A stretch of DNA of 64,000 nucleotides from Bradyrhizobium diazoefficiens. Lineage in GTDB: Bacteria > Pseudomonadota > Alphaproteobacteria > Rhizobiales > Xanthobacteraceae. Shown here in pieces: positions 24,935 through 34,068 of this stretch. Position 1 is the stretch's first letter, and each line of letters begins with the position of its first letter. The notes beneath the pieces were generated by a model, which was not told the origin of the DNA, did not search any database, and was given only the letters and a program-made list of their open reading frames with translations. The position numbers and the translations under genes are program-made. The DNA lies in contig NZ_JAFCJE010000009.1 in the NCBI RefSeq assembly GCF_018131185.1, forward strand, positions 124,001-188,000, written 5' to 3'.

Positions 24935-25453
24935 ATGAACATCAAGCTTCTCGGGGCCACGGCGATTGCGGCGACCATGCTGGCTGGCTCTGCCACGGCG
25001 CAGACGGTCGTCACCAATTCCGGCCGCTGCTCGGCGCAATTCCCCAACGCCAACTGCCAGAACTTCGGCCCAGGAAATCCGTACACCGATAGCGGCACTC
25101 GCCAGCGGCGCGCGACCTACCGCCAGACCAATGGCGACTGGAATAACGACTGGAACAGGAGCCGCACCGGCTTCTGGCCCACCGACGTCGCGGCTGGCGT
25201 AGCCGGCGCCGCGATCGGCACCGCCGGCGCAATCGCCTCCGCGCCGTTCCGGGCCTGGGACAACTCGTACGCCTACGATAATCCCTACGCCTACGACAAC
25301 GGCTGGAATAACTCCTGGAATAACTCCTGGGACAACCGCGGTTGGGACAATCGCAGCTGGGACACCCGCAGCTACGCCGAGCGCAATGGGTTCGTCTGTA
25401 CGCCCGGCACCTGGTTCAAGGGCTCAGACGGCCGCCGGCACATCTGCCAGTAA
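24935..25453 (+). CDS. Exported Asn/Trp/Asp-rich repeat protein
   Basis: A 172-residue protein with a signal peptide cleaved near ATAQ-TV. The middle carries a glycine/alanine-rich hydrophobic stretch (VAAGVAGAAIGTAGAIASAPF), followed by short repeats: YAYDN twice, WNNS twice, then three WDN/WDT units. It ends in a folded-looking CTPGTWFKGSDGRRHICQ with two cysteines. GGGAG precedes the ATG, and a perfect terminator follows. Function unknown. It is divergent from the other two exported proteins. Confidence 0.72.
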   Translation: MNIKLLGATAIAATMLAGSATAQTVVTNSGRCSAQFPNANCQNFGPGNPYTDSGTRQRRATYRQTNGDWNNDWNRSRTGFWPTDVAAGVAGAAIGTAGAIASAPFRAWDNSYAYDNPYAYDNGWNNSWNNSWDNRGWDNRSWDTRSYAERNGFVCTPGTWFKGSDGRRHICQ

Positions 25454-25480
25454 GCGGCCCCATATCTAACGTGACGCGTC

Positions 25481-25512
25481 AGGCGGCCCCCGGGGCCGCC
25501 TGATTCACGTTT
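25481..25512 (+). terminator. Rho-independent terminator
   Basis: AGGCGGCCCC-C-GGGGCCGCCT is a perfect 10-pair hairpin, followed after a few bases by TTTT. It ends the exported-repeat-protein gene before tRNA-Thr. Confidence 0.75.
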
Positions 25513-25621
25513 TGTGGCGGGACGTGCGGGTTCTGGCACTTTCCGATCAAGTCTGGTATTGCGGCGCGCACGGGCGGACAGCCCCGGCAACCGGCCGGGC
25601 CGTGCCCGCTTCGTCAGCGTC

Positions 25622-25696
25622 GCCGGCTTAGCTCAGCGGTAGAGCAGCGGTTTTGTAAACCGAAGGTCGGGGGTTCAATCCCCTCAGCCGGCACCA
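25622..25696 (+). tRNA. tRNA-Thr (anticodon TGT)
   Basis: The acceptor stem GCCGGCT pairs with AGCCGGC, with A and encoded CCA after it. The D arm is AGCTCAGCGGTAGAGC, the anticodon loop TTTGTAA and the T arm GGGGGTTCAATCCCC. It sits at the left edge of the catabolic region. Confidence 0.97.
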
Positions 25697-25773
25697 GTGC
25701 TTCCCTAGCTCGCTGTTGAAATGGAGCTCCGGAAGATTTCTCGGCGACCTGCTGCCCTGGGCCCTTCGCGGAT

Positions 25774-26565
25774 CTATTTCCCGCGGAACACGGCCGAGCG
25801 ACGTTCTACGAAGGACTGGATGCCTTCCTTCATGTCTTCGCTGCTGAAGACGCGATCCTTGATGCTGGGAATGTAGTCGATCGCAGCTCTCTCGCCGGCC
25901 TCGATGTATTTCAACGCGGCTTCCTTGGTTACCTGAATGCCGATCGGCGCGTTCCTCGCGATCAAGTTCGCAATCTCCATCGCGCGCGCAATCTGCTGGC
26001 CGGGAGCGACGACTTCCTGAACAAACCCGATCTTGTGAGCCCGCGCGGCATTGAACTCGTCGCACAGGAACAGGTGATACATCGCATCGCCCCATCCCGC
26101 CCGCGTCAGATATCTGAAATGGGCACCGCCAAGGGGCGCGATCCCACGCTTGGACTCCATCTGACAGAATCGAGCGTCGTCAGCCGCCACGACGATGTCG
26201 CCAGCGAGCATCATTTCGATCCCGATCGTAAAGCAGATCCCCTGCACCGCCGTCACGACCGGCTTGCGACACCGGCCCTTCAACGCGAAGGCATCGATGT
26301 TGCCGGGCTTGAGCTCGGTATTCTCGGCCTTGGGTCCGAAGAACTTCGGCATATCCAACCCGGCCGTGAAATCCGGACCCTCTGCGCAGAGGACCCCGAC
26401 CCAATAGTCGTCGGTGCGGTCCAGAAGCGTCATCGCATCCGACAGTTGCGCCATCATCTGCGGACTGAAGGAGTTCTTCTTTGCGACGTTGTCGATGATG
26501 ATCTTGAACACATGCCCGTGCACCTCGGTGCGAATCTGACCGACTTGGGTTTTGGTGTCGCTCAT
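25774..26565 (-). CDS. Enoyl-CoA hydratase/isomerase family protein (ECH-1)
   Basis: Crotonase-fold enzyme of 263 residues acting on CoA thioesters. The two oxyanion-hole segments are present as DFTAGLDM (65-72) and GICFTIGIEM (109-118). Glu137 in QMESKRG lies where the first catalytic glutamate is expected; the second glutamate position is not obvious, so isomerase or other crotonase chemistry is possible. It is the last gene of module I, 86 bases after the OYE gene. Confidence 0.86.
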   Translation of the reverse strand: MSDTKTQVGQIRTEVHGHVFKIIIDNVAKKNSFSPQMMAQLSDAMTLLDRTDDYWVGVLCAEGPDFTAGLDMPKFFGPKAENTELKPGNIDAFALKGRCRKPVVTAVQGICFTIGIEMMLAGDIVVAADDARFCQMESKRGIAPLGGAHFRYLTRAGWGDAMYHLFLCDEFNAARAHKIGFVQEVVAPGQQIARAMEIANLIARNAPIGIQVTKEAALKYIEAGERAAIDYIPSIKDRVFSSEDMKEGIQSFVERRSAVFRGK

Positions 26566-26651
26566 TGCTCGTCTCCAAGTTTACTTCCAGGCGACTGCAC
26601 GCACGCAGGCTCCGGCCGGTAGCACTCACGTCCGACCCTTCATTGCTCCGC

Positions 26652-27752
26652 CTAGCTCAGCGCAGCGAACGCCGTCCGTTCGAAGGCCATCAGTTCTTCC
26701 GTCCGGCCCTCGCGTATCTTCAGGAGCCATTGCGGATCCTGAAGTAGCGCCCGCCCCACGGCGACAAGATCGAATTCCTCACGATCGAGGCGGCGGATCA
26801 GCTCGTCGAGGGACGCCGGACGGGAGCTCTCCCCGCCGTATGCGGCGATGAACTCGCCGGTCAGACCGACCGACCCGACCGAGATCGTCGGCACCCCCGT
26901 CACCTTCTTCGCCCATCCGGCGAAATTCAGATCGGAGCCGTCAAACTCCGGCTCCCAGAACCTCCGCTGCGAGCAATGCAGAACGTCGACGCCCGCGTCG
27001 ACCAGAGGTTTGAGCCAGGCTTCCAACGCGCGAGGCGTCTCGGCCAGCTTCACTTCGTAATCCTGCTGCTTCCACTGGCTGATGCGGAGCAATATCGGAA
27101 AGTCCGGTCCGACCGACCTGCGCACCGCGTGAACGATGTCAGCGGCAAACCGGGCCCGGCCCGGCAGGTCCCTGCCGCCATAGGCGTCCTCGCGGCGATT
27201 GGTCCCTTCCCAGAAGAACTGATCGATCAGATAGCCGTGCGCCCCGTGCAGCTCGACGGCGTCGAAGCCCAGGCGCTTCGCGGCAAGTGCCGCGTCGGCA
27301 AATGCGCGAATGGCATCCGCGACGTCCTCTTCGCTCATCGGCTCGCCGAACTTCTTCTCCGGTCGCGACAGACCCGACGGGCTGTCATAAGCCCCCGGAG
27401 GAGACCAATCCTTGGCGCGGGTGCGAACGGCTCCGACATGCCAAAGCTGCGGTGCCATCAGGCCGGCCGCGGCATGCACCTCGTCCACCACGCGGCGCCA
27501 CCCGGCCAGCTCCCTTTCGCCGTGAAAGCGGGGAACATTCGGATCGTTCAGGGATGCCGGACGGTCCACGCCCGTCCCCTCCGAGATGATGAACCCTACC
27601 GCTCCTTCGGCACGGCGGCGGTAATATTGCGCGACGTCTTCGGTCGGAATGCCGCCCGGAGAGAATGATCGTGTCATCGGCGCCATCACGACCCGGTTCG
27701 GCAGGCTCAGCCCTTTCAGCTTGAAAGGCCGGAAAAGAACGTCGATGGACAT
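26652..27752 (-). CDS. Old yellow enzyme-family NADH:flavin oxidoreductase
   Basis: FMN-binding TIM barrel of 366 residues that reduces activated C=C bonds. VVMAPMTRSF (21-30), WHVGAVRT and the catalytic HGAHGYL (His169, His172, Tyr174) followed by DQFFWEGTNRREDAYGG are intact. The start MSIDVLF has GGAGCACGG upstream and matches the family's usual N-terminus. It lies between the solute-binding protein and ECH-1. A role in reducing an unsaturated ring or enoate intermediate is inferred from the neighbours. Confidence 0.9.
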   Translation of the reverse strand: MSIDVLFRPFKLKGLSLPNRVVMAPMTRSFSPGGIPTEDVAQYYRRRAEGAVGFIISEGTGVDRPASLNDPNVPRFHGERELAGWRRVVDEVHAAAGLMAPQLWHVGAVRTRAKDWSPPGAYDSPSGLSRPEKKFGEPMSEEDVADAIRAFADAALAAKRLGFDAVELHGAHGYLIDQFFWEGTNRREDAYGGRDLPGRARFAADIVHAVRRSVGPDFPILLRISQWKQQDYEVKLAETPRALEAWLKPLVDAGVDVLHCSQRRFWEPEFDGSDLNFAGWAKKVTGVPTISVGSVGLTGEFIAAYGGESSRPASLDELIRRLDREEFDLVAVGRALLQDPQWLLKIREGRTEELMAFERTAFAALS

Positions 27753-27823
27753 CCGTGCTCCATGAGTAAGTTGGTCGTGTTGCGGGCTCAAATCACCTGC
27801 GCTGCATGTTCAGGAGGCGCAAC

Positions 27824-29017
27824 TCACTTTCCGTCGGCGCTGAGTACGCTACCAAATTGCTCCCACGTGGTCCCATTCCAGCGCTGCAGCTGCAGCTGCG
27901 TGTAGGCCATGCTGCTTTCCGGGCCCGTGTTGATGACGACACCAGGTATGACAGTGGGAAGGGACAGCCCGCGTATGCTCCTCGATTGCTTGACGATGTT
28001 CTCGCGCGAGAGATCGTTGCCGCATTGCTTGAGCACTTGCTCAAGGAGCTGTCCCTGCTGGGTCCCGAACAGATAATTATTGTCTCCGATATCCGCACCC
28101 GGCAGGTATTTGGCAAAGAACTCGCGGTACCATTTGATGCCGGGATCATCGGCCCACTTCCTGTCATTCGGATCCTTGGTGATGGTCGCAGCGACGATGC
28201 CTACGGCCTTTTCCGGGCCTGCGGGGACGATGGTCGACGACACCGAGCTCGAAACGAAATTGATCAGGAACAGCGGCTTCCAAGCGATCTCATCGGCCTT
28301 CTTGATGGCCTGCGCTGCGAATTTTGGCGTGCCGGCCACCAAAAACGCCGATGCGCCAGACGATTTCAGCGAAACGACGTGGGAATCAATGGTCGGCTCG
28401 GTCACTTCGTAGGACGAGGCGACGACTTTCTTGTCGAAATCGTCCTTCAAATAGCCTTTGAATGCATTGACGAAGTCCTTACCCAGATCGTCGTTCTGAT
28501 ACAGGATGGCAATCTTCGCGTCCGGCCGGGTCTGGGTGATGTATTTCGCGTAGATTCGTCCCTCGGTGTCGTAGCTCGGCAATCCCGTCGTGGTCATGGG
28601 GAATTCAGCGAAGTTCGTGAATTTGGTGACTCCGCTTACGACAAACAGATGCGGCACCTTCTTCGCGTTGACGTATTTGATGGTGGCGGCGATGCCGGGC
28701 GTACCCAGCGGACCGAACAGGAACGCCACCTCGTCGCTCTCGACAAGTTTCCTGGTCTGCTCCACCGTCTTGGGAGGACTGTAGGCATCGTCGTAGGTGA
28801 CGAGGTTGATCTTCCGTCCGTTGATGCCGCCGCGATCGTTGATCGAATTGACGTAGGCGATCATGCCCTTGCCGGTGTTGCTCAGCGGCGAAGCGGGCCC
28901 GCTGAACGGAAAAGTCGCCCCAATCTTCACCTCGGATTCGGTGACGCCCGGCGTCTGCGCATGCGCGCCGGCTACCGATGCCGCGAGCGCGGCACCAATC
29001 ATGATGTTTCTCAACAT
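27824..29017 (-). CDS. ABC transporter substrate-binding protein, LivK type
   Basis: Periplasmic binding protein of the branched-chain amino acid / aromatic acid type, 397 residues. The signal peptide MLRNIMIGAALAASVAGAHA is cleaved before QT. The mature start VTESEVKIGATFPFSGPAS and VAFLFGPLGTPG follow the Peripla_BP_6 pattern. No permease or ATPase gene is adjacent, so it must work with a transporter encoded elsewhere. In this module between an acyl-CoA ligase and an ene-reductase it probably binds the organic acid that the ligase activates. Confidence 0.9.
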   Translation of the reverse strand: MLRNIMIGAALAASVAGAHAQTPGVTESEVKIGATFPFSGPASPLSNTGKGMIAYVNSINDRGGINGRKINLVTYDDAYSPPKTVEQTRKLVESDEVAFLFGPLGTPGIAATIKYVNAKKVPHLFVVSGVTKFTNFAEFPMTTTGLPSYDTEGRIYAKYITQTRPDAKIAILYQNDDLGKDFVNAFKGYLKDDFDKKVVASSYEVTEPTIDSHVVSLKSSGASAFLVAGTPKFAAQAIKKADEIAWKPLFLINFVSSSVSSTIVPAGPEKAVGIVAATITKDPNDRKWADDPGIKWYREFFAKYLPGADIGDNNYLFGTQQGQLLEQVLKQCGNDLSRENIVKQSRSIRGLSLPTVIPGVVINTGPESSMAYTQLQLQRWNGTTWEQFGSVLSADGK

Positions 29018-29110
29018 TGTCAGCTCCCTTCGGCGACAGATCCGTCGCTCACATTCTTGCTTGACCAAGCGGAATTCGATTCCGGACGCCTCCGTCGCTC
29101 CGAGCGCCCT

Positions 29111-30703
29111 TCAGCCCGCGGCCGCGTTGGACCTCCCTGGGCTCACGCGCGCGTCCGCCATCTCCCGTAACTTGTGCTTCAAAATCTTGCCGGTGGAGGC
29201 CGAGGGAAGAGCGTCGAGCACGATCAATTCGGTCGGACGCTTGTAGGACGTGAGCAATTGAGCCGTGTACGTCTTGAGGTCTTCAGCACTGATGCTGGCA
29301 CCGGGAAGAAGCTGCACGAACGCGACGACCTCCTCGTTGCCATCGGCCTTCCGTCCGACGACGGCCGACTGAACGACCTGCTCGTGCGCGTTCAGGACCG
29401 CCTCGACCTCGGCGGGATAGACGTTGAAGCCGGAGCGGATGATCAGCTCCTTGGTGCGGCCGGCAATATAGAGATGCCCCTTGTCGTTGACGCGGGCGAG
29501 ATCCCCTGTGTTGAACCATCCCAGGTCATCGATCGCCGCCGCCGTCAGGTCGGGCGCGCGATAGTAACCGAGCATGATGTTCGGACCTCGAACGTGCAGT
29601 TCGCCCACCTCGCCGGTCGCCACCCTCTTTCCTTGCCCGTCCACGATCCGGTGCTCGATGCCGGGAAGAAACGGTCCGACCGACTCATCCGAAACAGGCT
29701 GTTCCGAACGGACGCCCGACAGACCCGGTGAGCATTCCGTTATGCCGTAGTTGTTCAGCAGCGGGATTCCAAACTCGTCCTCGATTCGCTTCTTCAGATC
29801 GAGATCGAGCGGAGCGCCGGCAACGGCCATGATCCGCAGCCTGCCCCGTTCGAGCCGCTGGATGCCCTTGACCGCCTTGTGTTCGAGCATTCGTTGATAT
29901 GTCGCGGGAACACCGAACAGGCTCGTGATCCCCTCCTCGGCGATGGCACGAGCCAGCGCAGCGGGATCGGCCTTGGCCACGACATGCAGCGTGCTGCCGT
30001 GCATCAGGGGCGAGATCAGCAGGATCGCGTATCCGACGATGTGCGACATCGGCAGCACGCCATAGATGCGGTCGTCCGGAGTGTTCTGGCGGAGGATTCC
30101 CGACGTCCTCGCGGTGAAGAGGAGGTTGCGGTGGCTCAGCATGACGCCCTTCGGTGCACCCGTCGTGCCCGAGGTGTACAGAAGGCCCGCGACCTGGCGG
30201 GCGCCATCCTTCTCGACGGGCTCCACTTGCGCATCCGCATTGAGCGGACCGATACCGATTCCACCGAACGGCCCGACCGCATCGATTTTTGCGCCGACGC
30301 GGCTGGCGTGATCGGCGGCTTCCTTCGACAGCGCCGCGTTGAATAGCACGCGTCTGGCGCCGCTGTGCGTTCCGATCAGGTCGATCTCTCGGGGCGAAAG
30401 ACGGGGATTGACCGGAATACCCCAGGCATCGAGCTTGCTCGCCGCGAACAGCATCGCTCCCAGGGCCACGCTGTTCTCGCTGGCGATCATCACGCGATCA
30501 CCGGGCCTGATGCCCAAACCGGCGAGGTCCTTTGCTGCAGCGTCGACTGCGTCCGAGAACTGCCGGTAGCTCCAGGACCGCCCGCCTTCCACGAAGGCCG
30601 GATGATCCGGAATATCCCGCACAAACCGCGCGTAGACCTCGTGCACTCGGGACGGCAGGCCGTCCAGCAGTTCGGCTGCGGTGAGATCGTCCACGCTCCT
30701 CAT
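29111..30703 (-). CDS. Acyl-CoA synthetase (AMP-forming), paralogue 1
   Basis: Adenylate-forming ligase of 530 residues: acid + ATP + CoA gives acyl-CoA + AMP. The P-loop YTSGTTGAPKG is at 176-186, NNYGITECSPG forms the A5 motif, WFNTGDLARV holds the A7 aspartate, and the C-terminal catalytic lysine is in STGKILKHK. The N-terminal GLPSRVHEV and overall sequence are shared with paralogue 2 (43345). It is first in module I, about 80 bases from a promoter with the shared palindrome. Fatty, benzoic or hydroxycinnamic acids are all possible substrates. Confidence 0.9.
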   Translation of the reverse strand: MRSVDDLTAAELLDGLPSRVHEVYARFVRDIPDHPAFVEGGRSWSYRQFSDAVDAAAKDLAGLGIRPGDRVMIASENSVALGAMLFAASKLDAWGIPVNPRLSPREIDLIGTHSGARRVLFNAALSKEAADHASRVGAKIDAVGPFGGIGIGPLNADAQVEPVEKDGARQVAGLLYTSGTTGAPKGVMLSHRNLLFTARTSGILRQNTPDDRIYGVLPMSHIVGYAILLISPLMHGSTLHVVAKADPAALARAIAEEGITSLFGVPATYQRMLEHKAVKGIQRLERGRLRIMAVAGAPLDLDLKKRIEDEFGIPLLNNYGITECSPGLSGVRSEQPVSDESVGPFLPGIEHRIVDGQGKRVATGEVGELHVRGPNIMLGYYRAPDLTAAAIDDLGWFNTGDLARVNDKGHLYIAGRTKELIIRSGFNVYPAEVEAVLNAHEQVVQSAVVGRKADGNEEVVAFVQLLPGASISAEDLKTYTAQLLTSYKRPTELIVLDALPSASTGKILKHKLREMADARVSPGRSNAAAG

Positions 30704-30788
30704 GCCTTCCTCCCTCGTGCCTTGTCTTCGGCAGCGTTGCGCGGCCCCCTTCAAGCGAGGCGGTCCGCATTCTTCTGTTGGCCGGTGG

Positions 30789-30817
30789 AGTAAATCGTTC
30801 TAAAATAGAACTGTCAA
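30789..30817 (-). promoter_or_regulatory. Promoter with shared operator, site A
   Basis: On the minus strand TTGACA (30817-30812) and TTTACT (30794-30789) are 17 bases apart. The spacer and the base beside it hold the perfect palindrome GTTCTAAAATAGAAC (plus strand 30797-30811). A bound regulator would block polymerase. The rest of the 30704-31070 gap has no gene; it has a weaker look-alike, ATTCCAATTTAGAAT, at 30872. Confidence 0.65.
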
Positions 30818-31070
30818 GCCGAGCAAACGCCGAATGAGCTAGAACAGAGGAAATTCTGCTGCAGGTGTGAAATTCCAATTTAGAATTTTGTACCTCGGCG
30901 CAAGCGTCGTAGAACCAGCAAGACAAGGCTGGCTTGAGGAAGCGCGGCGCTCGCAATAAGCGTGGCGCCATACCGCTGCGACATGAGCTATCGCGCGACG
31001 ACTGTTTGAAGCCGGCAGCGGGAAAGCGCGATCAGGCCCTACCTGGACTTCGCACCGAAGTTGGCGCCAG

Positions 31071-31850
31071 TCACCATTTCTCGACCCACGGCCGGAGCAC
31101 GACTTCGAAAGCCCAGGTCGACCGATGCTGACGGTGCAGCTGCAGATAGGTTTTCGCAATATGGACGGGGTCGGCCATGTTGTCGTCGACGGTCGTTCCC
31201 GCCAGCCGGTGCGCGCGGGTCCCGTCCTCCTGGGTCCAGCCGATCGCAGCGTCGATCGGCACATTTGCCACGTGGATTCCCTGCGGCATCAGTTCCCTTG
31301 CCATGCTTTGCGCGAGTCCGGACTTGGCATGACATGCCATTGCAAACGGACCACTCGACGGAAAGCCTTTAAGCGCCGCGCTGGCGTTCGTGAAGATGAT
31401 CGTTCCTCTCGCCCCATTGGCGTCAGGCTCGTTTCCGAGCATGAGCCGAGCTGCCTGTTGTCCCACCAGGAACGCTGAGAACGCCGCGTTTCGAAGTGTC
31501 TCGAGCGCCATGACCGGATCGGCCTCGATCACGTTCTTGCGGAAGATGCCGGGAACCCGGCCGTCGATGTTATGCACGACAAGCCTTGGCGTCCCGATCT
31601 CGTGAACGATATTCTCGAACAGCCGTGCCACAGCTGCCGGTTCGCTTGCATCGCAGGCATATCGGCGCACGCAATGCGACTTTTCGAGGGATTGAAGAAC
31701 CGCTTTTTCCGGATTCCGGGCTGCGACGGCGACACGCATCCCATTGTCCGCGAACAGCCTGGCGCAACTCGAACTGATGCCGGGGCCGCCGCCTACAATG
31801 AGTGCGACCTCGGGTGCGGAAGTTTGGGTGTTCGGAGTGGACTGAGTCAT
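31071..31850 (-). CDS. Atypical short-chain dehydrogenase/reductase (SDR-A)
   Basis: Rossmann-fold protein of 259 residues with the nucleotide loop VGGGPGISSSCAR (19-31) and a HNIDGRV in place of NNAG. The catalytic Tyr-x-x-x-Lys is altered: Lys176 is kept (ACHAK), but the Tyr position is Ala172. It ends FEVVLRPWVEKW, the tail shared by all four SDRs of this region. It closes module II, 50 bases after the quinone-reductase-like gene. Ordinary SDR catalysis looks impaired; hydratase, binding or altered-mechanism roles are open. Confidence 0.85.
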   Translation of the reverse strand: MTQSTPNTQTSAPEVALIVGGGPGISSSCARLFADNGMRVAVAARNPEKAVLQSLEKSHCVRRYACDASEPAAVARLFENIVHEIGTPRLVVHNIDGRVPGIFRKNVIEADPVMALETLRNAAFSAFLVGQQAARLMLGNEPDANGARGTIIFTNASAALKGFPSSGPFAMACHAKSGLAQSMARELMPQGIHVANVPIDAAIGWTQEDGTRAHRLAGTTVDDNMADPVHIAKTYLQLHRQHRSTWAFEVVLRPWVEKW

Positions 31851-31900
31851 GTTGCTTCCTCCAGTTGGCTTTAAGTCATGGCGTCGCCACGTGGCAGGGC

Positions 31901-32905
31901 CTATTGCCTCACCGCAATCGCGACCTTGCCCTTCGCACGCCCGGTCTCGACATAAGCCAGCGCATCACCGGTCTTTTCAAACGGGAAAACCTTGTCCACG
32001 ACCGGGCGGATCACCCCGGATTCGATCAAGGACGTGATTTCGCTCAGCTGCTGCCCCTGCGCGCGCATGAACAGGAATGAGAAGTGCACACCAAGGCTCC
32101 TGGCTTTCTTCCGCGCACCACGGCTCAGCAGGCGCATCACCAGCCTCAGGAACAGGTTCATGCCCTGCCGCTTGGCGAATTCGGGGTCGGGCGGCCCGGA
32201 GATCGAAATGAGCAGGCCACCCGGCTTGAGCACGCGCAGGGATTTTCCAAGCGCCTCGGCGTCCTGGCTGTGCAGGACCAGATCGTAGTCCGACAGAACC
32301 TTCTCGAAATCCTGGGTCTTGTAATCAATGACGAGGTCCGCACCGAGACTCTTGACCAGCTCGGCATTCTTCGCGCTCGTCGTCGTCGCGACGATCGCAC
32401 CGAGATGCTTGGCGAGCTGGATCGCGAAAGTCCCCACCCCGCCGGAGCCGGCCTGGATGAAGACCTTCTGGCCCGGTTTCAGCTGGCCCACCTCGACCAG
32501 CGCCTGCCAGGCGGTCAGCCCCACCAGCGGGATGGAGGCGGCCTCTTCCATGCTGATATTCTTAGGCCTTAGCGCCACGTCCGCTTCATTGATCGCAATG
32601 AATTCGGCGAACGTTCCGACCCGATGATCGCGCGGCCGTGCATAGACCTCGTCGCCGACCTTGAACCGCCTGACATTGCGGCCGACCCTGATGACTGTCC
32701 CGGCAACATCGTGGCCCAGAATGAAAGGCGGACGATACGGCAGAATGAGTTTGAATTCTCCATCCCTGACCTTTGAGTCCAGAACGTTCACGGCAGTTGC
32801 ATGAACCCGAACCAGGATATCATCGTCCCGCACCTCCGGTTCTGGCATCGTTGCCAGGCGCAGAGCGCCTTTCTTCTGGTACTTGTCGACAACGAATGCC
32901 TTCAT
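31901..32905 (-). CDS. NADP-dependent oxidoreductase, zinc-independent MDR (quinone reductase-like)
   Basis: A 334-residue medium-chain reductase. FILGHDVAGTVIRVG, the cofactor loop IQAGSGGVGTFAIQLAKHLGA and VIDYKTQDF are typical of QOR-type enzymes; zinc-ligand cysteines are absent. An upstream extension of 65 residues in the same frame overlaps the hydrolase gene and is not credible. It lies 34 bases after the hydrolase in module II. It may reduce an enone or quinone intermediate. Confidence 0.87.
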   Translation of the reverse strand: MKAFVVDKYQKKGALRLATMPEPEVRDDDILVRVHATAVNVLDSKVRDGEFKLILPYRPPFILGHDVAGTVIRVGRNVRRFKVGDEVYARPRDHRVGTFAEFIAINEADVALRPKNISMEEAASIPLVGLTAWQALVEVGQLKPGQKVFIQAGSGGVGTFAIQLAKHLGAIVATTTSAKNAELVKSLGADLVIDYKTQDFEKVLSDYDLVLHSQDAEALGKSLRVLKPGGLLISISGPPDPEFAKRQGMNLFLRLVMRLLSRGARKKARSLGVHFSFLFMRAQGQQLSEITSLIESGVIRPVVDKVFPFEKTGDALAYVETGRAKGKVAIAVRQ

Positions 32906-32939
32906 GATCTCATCTCCAATTTGAAGCTTCGTTGCGGGG

Positions 32940-33803
32940 TCAGGTGTCGAGGAAGGACAGCGCCTTCGGCACGAAATCGGCGTGGTACTGAAAAATCCCG
33001 CCATGCCCGGCATCTTCGTAGATGACCAGTTGTGCGCCCGGGATCCGCCGAGCCATGTCGGTGCTGTTTGCGGTTGGCACCATGATGTCGTTATCGCCAT
33101 TCGCGATCAGAACCGGGATGCGAAGGCTGCCGAGATCCTGAGACGCCTGCTGGCCCCAGTTCTTGATGGCCTTGAGTTGCCGCAACAAAGCCCCTGGCGT
33201 GGCTCCCTTGTCCCGATCTGCCTTCCGCTCCTTCAGCCTTCCCAGAAAGGCCTTTGCGGCCCGGCGACCATTGGCGGTGGAGGTGAAGAACAGGTAGAAT
33301 TTCGGGTCTCGCAGTGTCAGCAAGCCCTTGATCATCAGCGGCCATGACACCGGCCCAACCTTGTCGATACCTTTGCCGCCTGCCGGGCCCGTGCCGGTCA
33401 GGATCAGCTTTCGCACGAGACCCGGGGACTTCAGCGCGATATCCTGCGCCACGAAACCGCCGAGGGAAAAGCCGAGCAGGTCGACTTTTTCAAAGCCCAG
33501 CGCGGCGATCAAAGCCATCGTATCTTGCGCCATTTCGCCGACCGTAACAGGCGCTTTCCCGCTTGAAGCGCCGATACCGCGGTAGTCGATGGCGATGACG
33601 CGATGCCTGGTGGCGAGCCCATCGACGATCGCTGGATCGAAATTGTCGAGAACCGCACCCCAATGGTTGAGAAGAACCAATGGCACGCCGGTGCGCGGAC
33701 CGATATCGCGATAGGCAAAGATCATTCCCGCAGCACGGATCGAAAGATTCGGGGCATCGACATAGCGCACGACCGATCCGGCGTGGCTGACATGATCTAA
33801 CAT
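32940..33803 (-). CDS. Alpha/beta hydrolase
   Basis: A 287-residue serine hydrolase. The nucleophile elbow is GFSLGG (Ser113), the acid is in ANGDNDIMVP, and the histidine in DAGHGGIFQYH. The oxyanion segment LLNHWGAVLDNFDP and YRGIGASSG match the family of C-C bond and ester hydrolases. It leads module II and is divergent from the HxlR gene at 34069. The module suggests ester or beta-ketone hydrolysis; the substrate is unknown. Confidence 0.88.
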   Translation of the reverse strand: MLDHVSHAGSVVRYVDAPNLSIRAAGMIFAYRDIGPRTGVPLVLLNHWGAVLDNFDPAIVDGLATRHRVIAIDYRGIGASSGKAPVTVGEMAQDTMALIAALGFEKVDLLGFSLGGFVAQDIALKSPGLVRKLILTGTGPAGGKGIDKVGPVSWPLMIKGLLTLRDPKFYLFFTSTANGRRAAKAFLGRLKERKADRDKGATPGALLRQLKAIKNWGQQASQDLGSLRIPVLIANGDNDIMVPTANSTDMARRIPGAQLVIYEDAGHGGIFQYHADFVPKALSFLDT

Positions 33804-34025
33804 CGCTTACTCCATCGTTCGGCTGACACCGGAATTCCCAAGTCGGAGGGACGTCGGCCGGATGGCACGCTCTTCCCATGCGCACCGAAGTGCACGTGTT
33901 GATCGCGCCGCAGCGCTGGCCCCGACGCCAGCCCAATGCCGACGGAAGCACCCCGGGATCAGCGCCGTTCTGTTTGCTCGGGTCCGTTTTCTCAATTTGC
34001 TGTGGAACGCCGACGATCAATCTGT

Positions 34026-34041
34026 TACTATCAATTTAGTA
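34026..34041. promoter_or_regulatory. Candidate HxlR operator of module II
   Basis: TACT-N8-AGTA is symmetric and lies 27 bases before the HxlR start, in the gap shared with the hydrolase gene. Its core TATCAATTTAGTA is nearly the same as TATCAACTTTAGTA before the second HxlR gene at 48810. Confidence 0.45.
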
Positions 34042-34068
34042 TCAAGTCACTACCAAAATGAGACTTAC

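Noticed and set aside
25260..25380. CRISPR-like short repeats
   Set aside because: The repeated units encode YAYDN and WNN/WDN residues in frame inside a secreted protein; there are no uniform spacers and no cas genes.
30839..31264. Minus-strand frame between SDR-A and ligase 1
   Set aside because: It overlaps SDR-A out of frame, has no recognisable domain, and covers the regulatory gap.
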